A DNA stretch of 64,000 nucleotides from Bacteroidota bacterium (GTDB lineage: Bacteria > Bacteroidota > Bacteroidia > Cytophagales > Cytophagaceae): positions 186,001-250,000 of the forward strand of contig JAEWAY010000022.1 in NCBI GenBank assembly GCA_023391415.1, given 5' to 3'. The translations under genes were made by a program, and so were the position numbers. Below are positions 63,084 to 64,000 of this stretch, one piece after another. The notes below the pieces were generated by a model. It was not told the DNA's origin. It saw only the letters and a program-made list of their open reading frames with translations, and ran no database searches. Position 1 is the first letter of the stretch. Each line of letters begins with the position of its first letter.

Positions 63084-64000
63084 CTATTTGACAAAACCAT
63101 CATTGATTGCAAAAGTACGAATTTCTCCGTCAATATCACTCAGGAACTTTTCCACTCTGTCCTGCCCCGCTTCCGTTATAAAAACCTGGCCAAATACTTC
63201 GTCTGAAATCATCGTAAGAAGTTTTTGTATACGACCCTGGTCCAGTTTGTCAAAAATATCGTCGAGCAGTAAAATCGGTTTCTGGCCGAGGCGTTGATTG
63301 ATGTATTCAAATTGCGCCAGCTTTAACGCTATGACAAAAGATTTTTGCTGTCCCTGCGAACCGGTCGTTTTTAGTGGATGTCCTCCGATCGAGAAAACAA
63401 AATCGTCCTTATGGCTGCCCTTGGTCGTCCGCTGGAGGATGATATCCTTTTTCCTGCTTCGGATAAATTCCGCTTCCATGTTAGCGTTATGAAAATCCGA
63501 TTCAAACACAAGGCCTACCTGTTCCTGATTGTCCGAAAGATTGGTATAGTGTAGTTGAAATACAGGTAAAAAAGCCTCCATCGCCATCTGGCGTTTCAGG
63601 TACAAACGCTTGCCGTAAGTCAGCAGTGGCGAATCGTAGCTACTGAGTAAGTCCTCGTCCAGGTCGCCCCCGTCCGCGAACTGCTTTAGTAACGCGTTAC
63701 GCTGTTTTAGGGTTTTATTATAGGCGAGGAGATCCGTCAGGTATTCCGGATCAGTCTGACTTATAATGGAGTCGAAGAATTTTCTGCGTTCTTCGCTACC
63801 TTCCCGGACCAGGTCCGTGTCATAAGGAGTGATGATAACGACCGGAAGATAGCCGATATGTTCGCTGATTTTCGCGTAAGGCTTCCGGTCTCGCTGAAAG
63901 ACTTTCTTTTGTCCCTTTTTCAAGCCAGCCTGTATGGAAATCGTCTTCGTGTTTTTTACAAATTGACCGGTGACCACGGCGAAGTTCTCATGGTGGCGAA
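63084..64000 (-). CDS. recF: DNA replication and repair protein RecF, 5' end outside the window
   Basis: This is the C-terminal part (about 305 residues visible) of RecF, an SMC-like ATPase that loads RecA at single-strand gaps with RecO and RecR. The frame is open to the window edge, where it reads HHENFAVVTGQF, so the start and Walker A lie beyond 64000. Visible motifs are VVIITPYDTDLVREGSEERR, the ABC signature region TTGSQGQQKSFVIALKLAQ, and Walker B PILLLDDIFDKLDQGR. The last part, FGQVFITEAGQDRVEKFL, is the D-loop/H-like end. The pair recF-DUF721 is tightly spaced. Confidence 0.95.
   Translation of the reverse strand, partial: RHHENFAVVTGQFVKNTKTISIQAGLKKGQKKVFQRDRKPYAKISEHIGYLPVVIITPYDTDLVREGSEERRKFFDSIISQTDPEYLTDLLAYNKTLKQRNALLKQFADGGDLDEDLLSSYDSPLLTYGKRLYLKRQMAMEAFLPVFQLHYTNLSDNQEQVGLVFESDFHNANMEAEFIRSRKKDIILQRTTKGSHKDDFVFSIGGHPLKTTGSQGQQKSFVIALKLAQFEYINQRLGQKPILLLDDIFDKLDQGRIQKLLTMISDEVFGQVFITEAGQDRVEKFLSDIDGEIRTFAINDGFVK

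Noticed and set aside
1..64000. CRISPR arrays, insertion sequences, prophage or integron genes
   Set aside because: I found no regularly spaced direct repeats, transposase, integrase or phage gene in the window; the decayed gene at 42108-42734 matches a HEAT-repeat protein, not a transposase.

Overview
The window is chromosomal DNA from a Bacteroidota bacterium, most likely a Cytophagales-type (Flammeovirgaceae-like) gliding or polysaccharide-degrading organism. The main evidence is a full-length SprA (type IX secretion translocon, about 2,400 aa) in a malic enzyme-ruvA-sprA cluster. Other support comes from a GH8 glycosidase with Ig-like repeats and a C-terminal T9SS sorting domain, Bacteroidota-specific small proteins, near-absence of Shine-Dalgarno sites, and TAnnTTTG-type promoter elements. 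Nearly all genes are intact. I see no rRNA, tRNA, CRISPR array, prophage or insertion sequence.

Layout. 1-2750: end of the 2-oxoglutarate dehydrogenase E2 gene, lpdA, and an MtfA-like M90 peptidase. 2993-4636: pgi, closed by a perfect 20-bp inverted repeat shared with a leftward pair (DUF4380 lipoprotein and secreted GH8 enzyme, 4795-7587). 7739-11726: a tight recJ-lptB-GH3-family operon. 11827-13874: a leftward SIMPL protein and a CPA1 Na+/H+ exchanger. 14132-25202: maeB-ruvA-sprA and a SprA-linked secreted protein. 25357-29046: purL with a strong terminator.

29183-41396 is a patchwork of small housekeeping and accessory genes: DUF2945/DUF488, nhaA, an NAD(P)-binding oxidoreductase, two metallo-beta-lactamase-fold hydrolases, an SDR, a DUF547 protein, threonine dehydratase, small membrane and lipoproteins, a Gre-like factor and a YpdA-like reductase. 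41543-46284 has a cyclophilin, a decayed HEAT-repeat pseudogene (42108-42734), two lineage-specific small proteins, a geranylgeranyl-reductase-like flavoprotein and an SGNH hydrolase. 46438-50568 has an arginase-fold protein with altered metal ligands, an overlapping RDD/cytochrome-b5-like pair, and a MurNAc-recycling unit (sugar kinase, MurQ, unknown protein).

50593-54497 is a leftward block with an SprT-like protein, two tiny lipoproteins, der, a conserved hypothetical and lipB. 54567-62428 runs rightward with yraN, a class I mannose-6-phosphate isomerase and gltBD. The window closes with leftward DUF721 and the 5'-truncated recF.

No obviously new multi-gene defence or mobile system is visible. 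The most interesting items are the multiply frameshifted HEAT-repeat pseudogene, the metal-ligand-deficient arginase homologue, the RDD/cytochrome-b5 overlap, the GH3-family enzyme embedded with recJ-lptB, the GH8/DUF4380 pair, and an unexplained long-loop inverted repeat ahead of gltBD.
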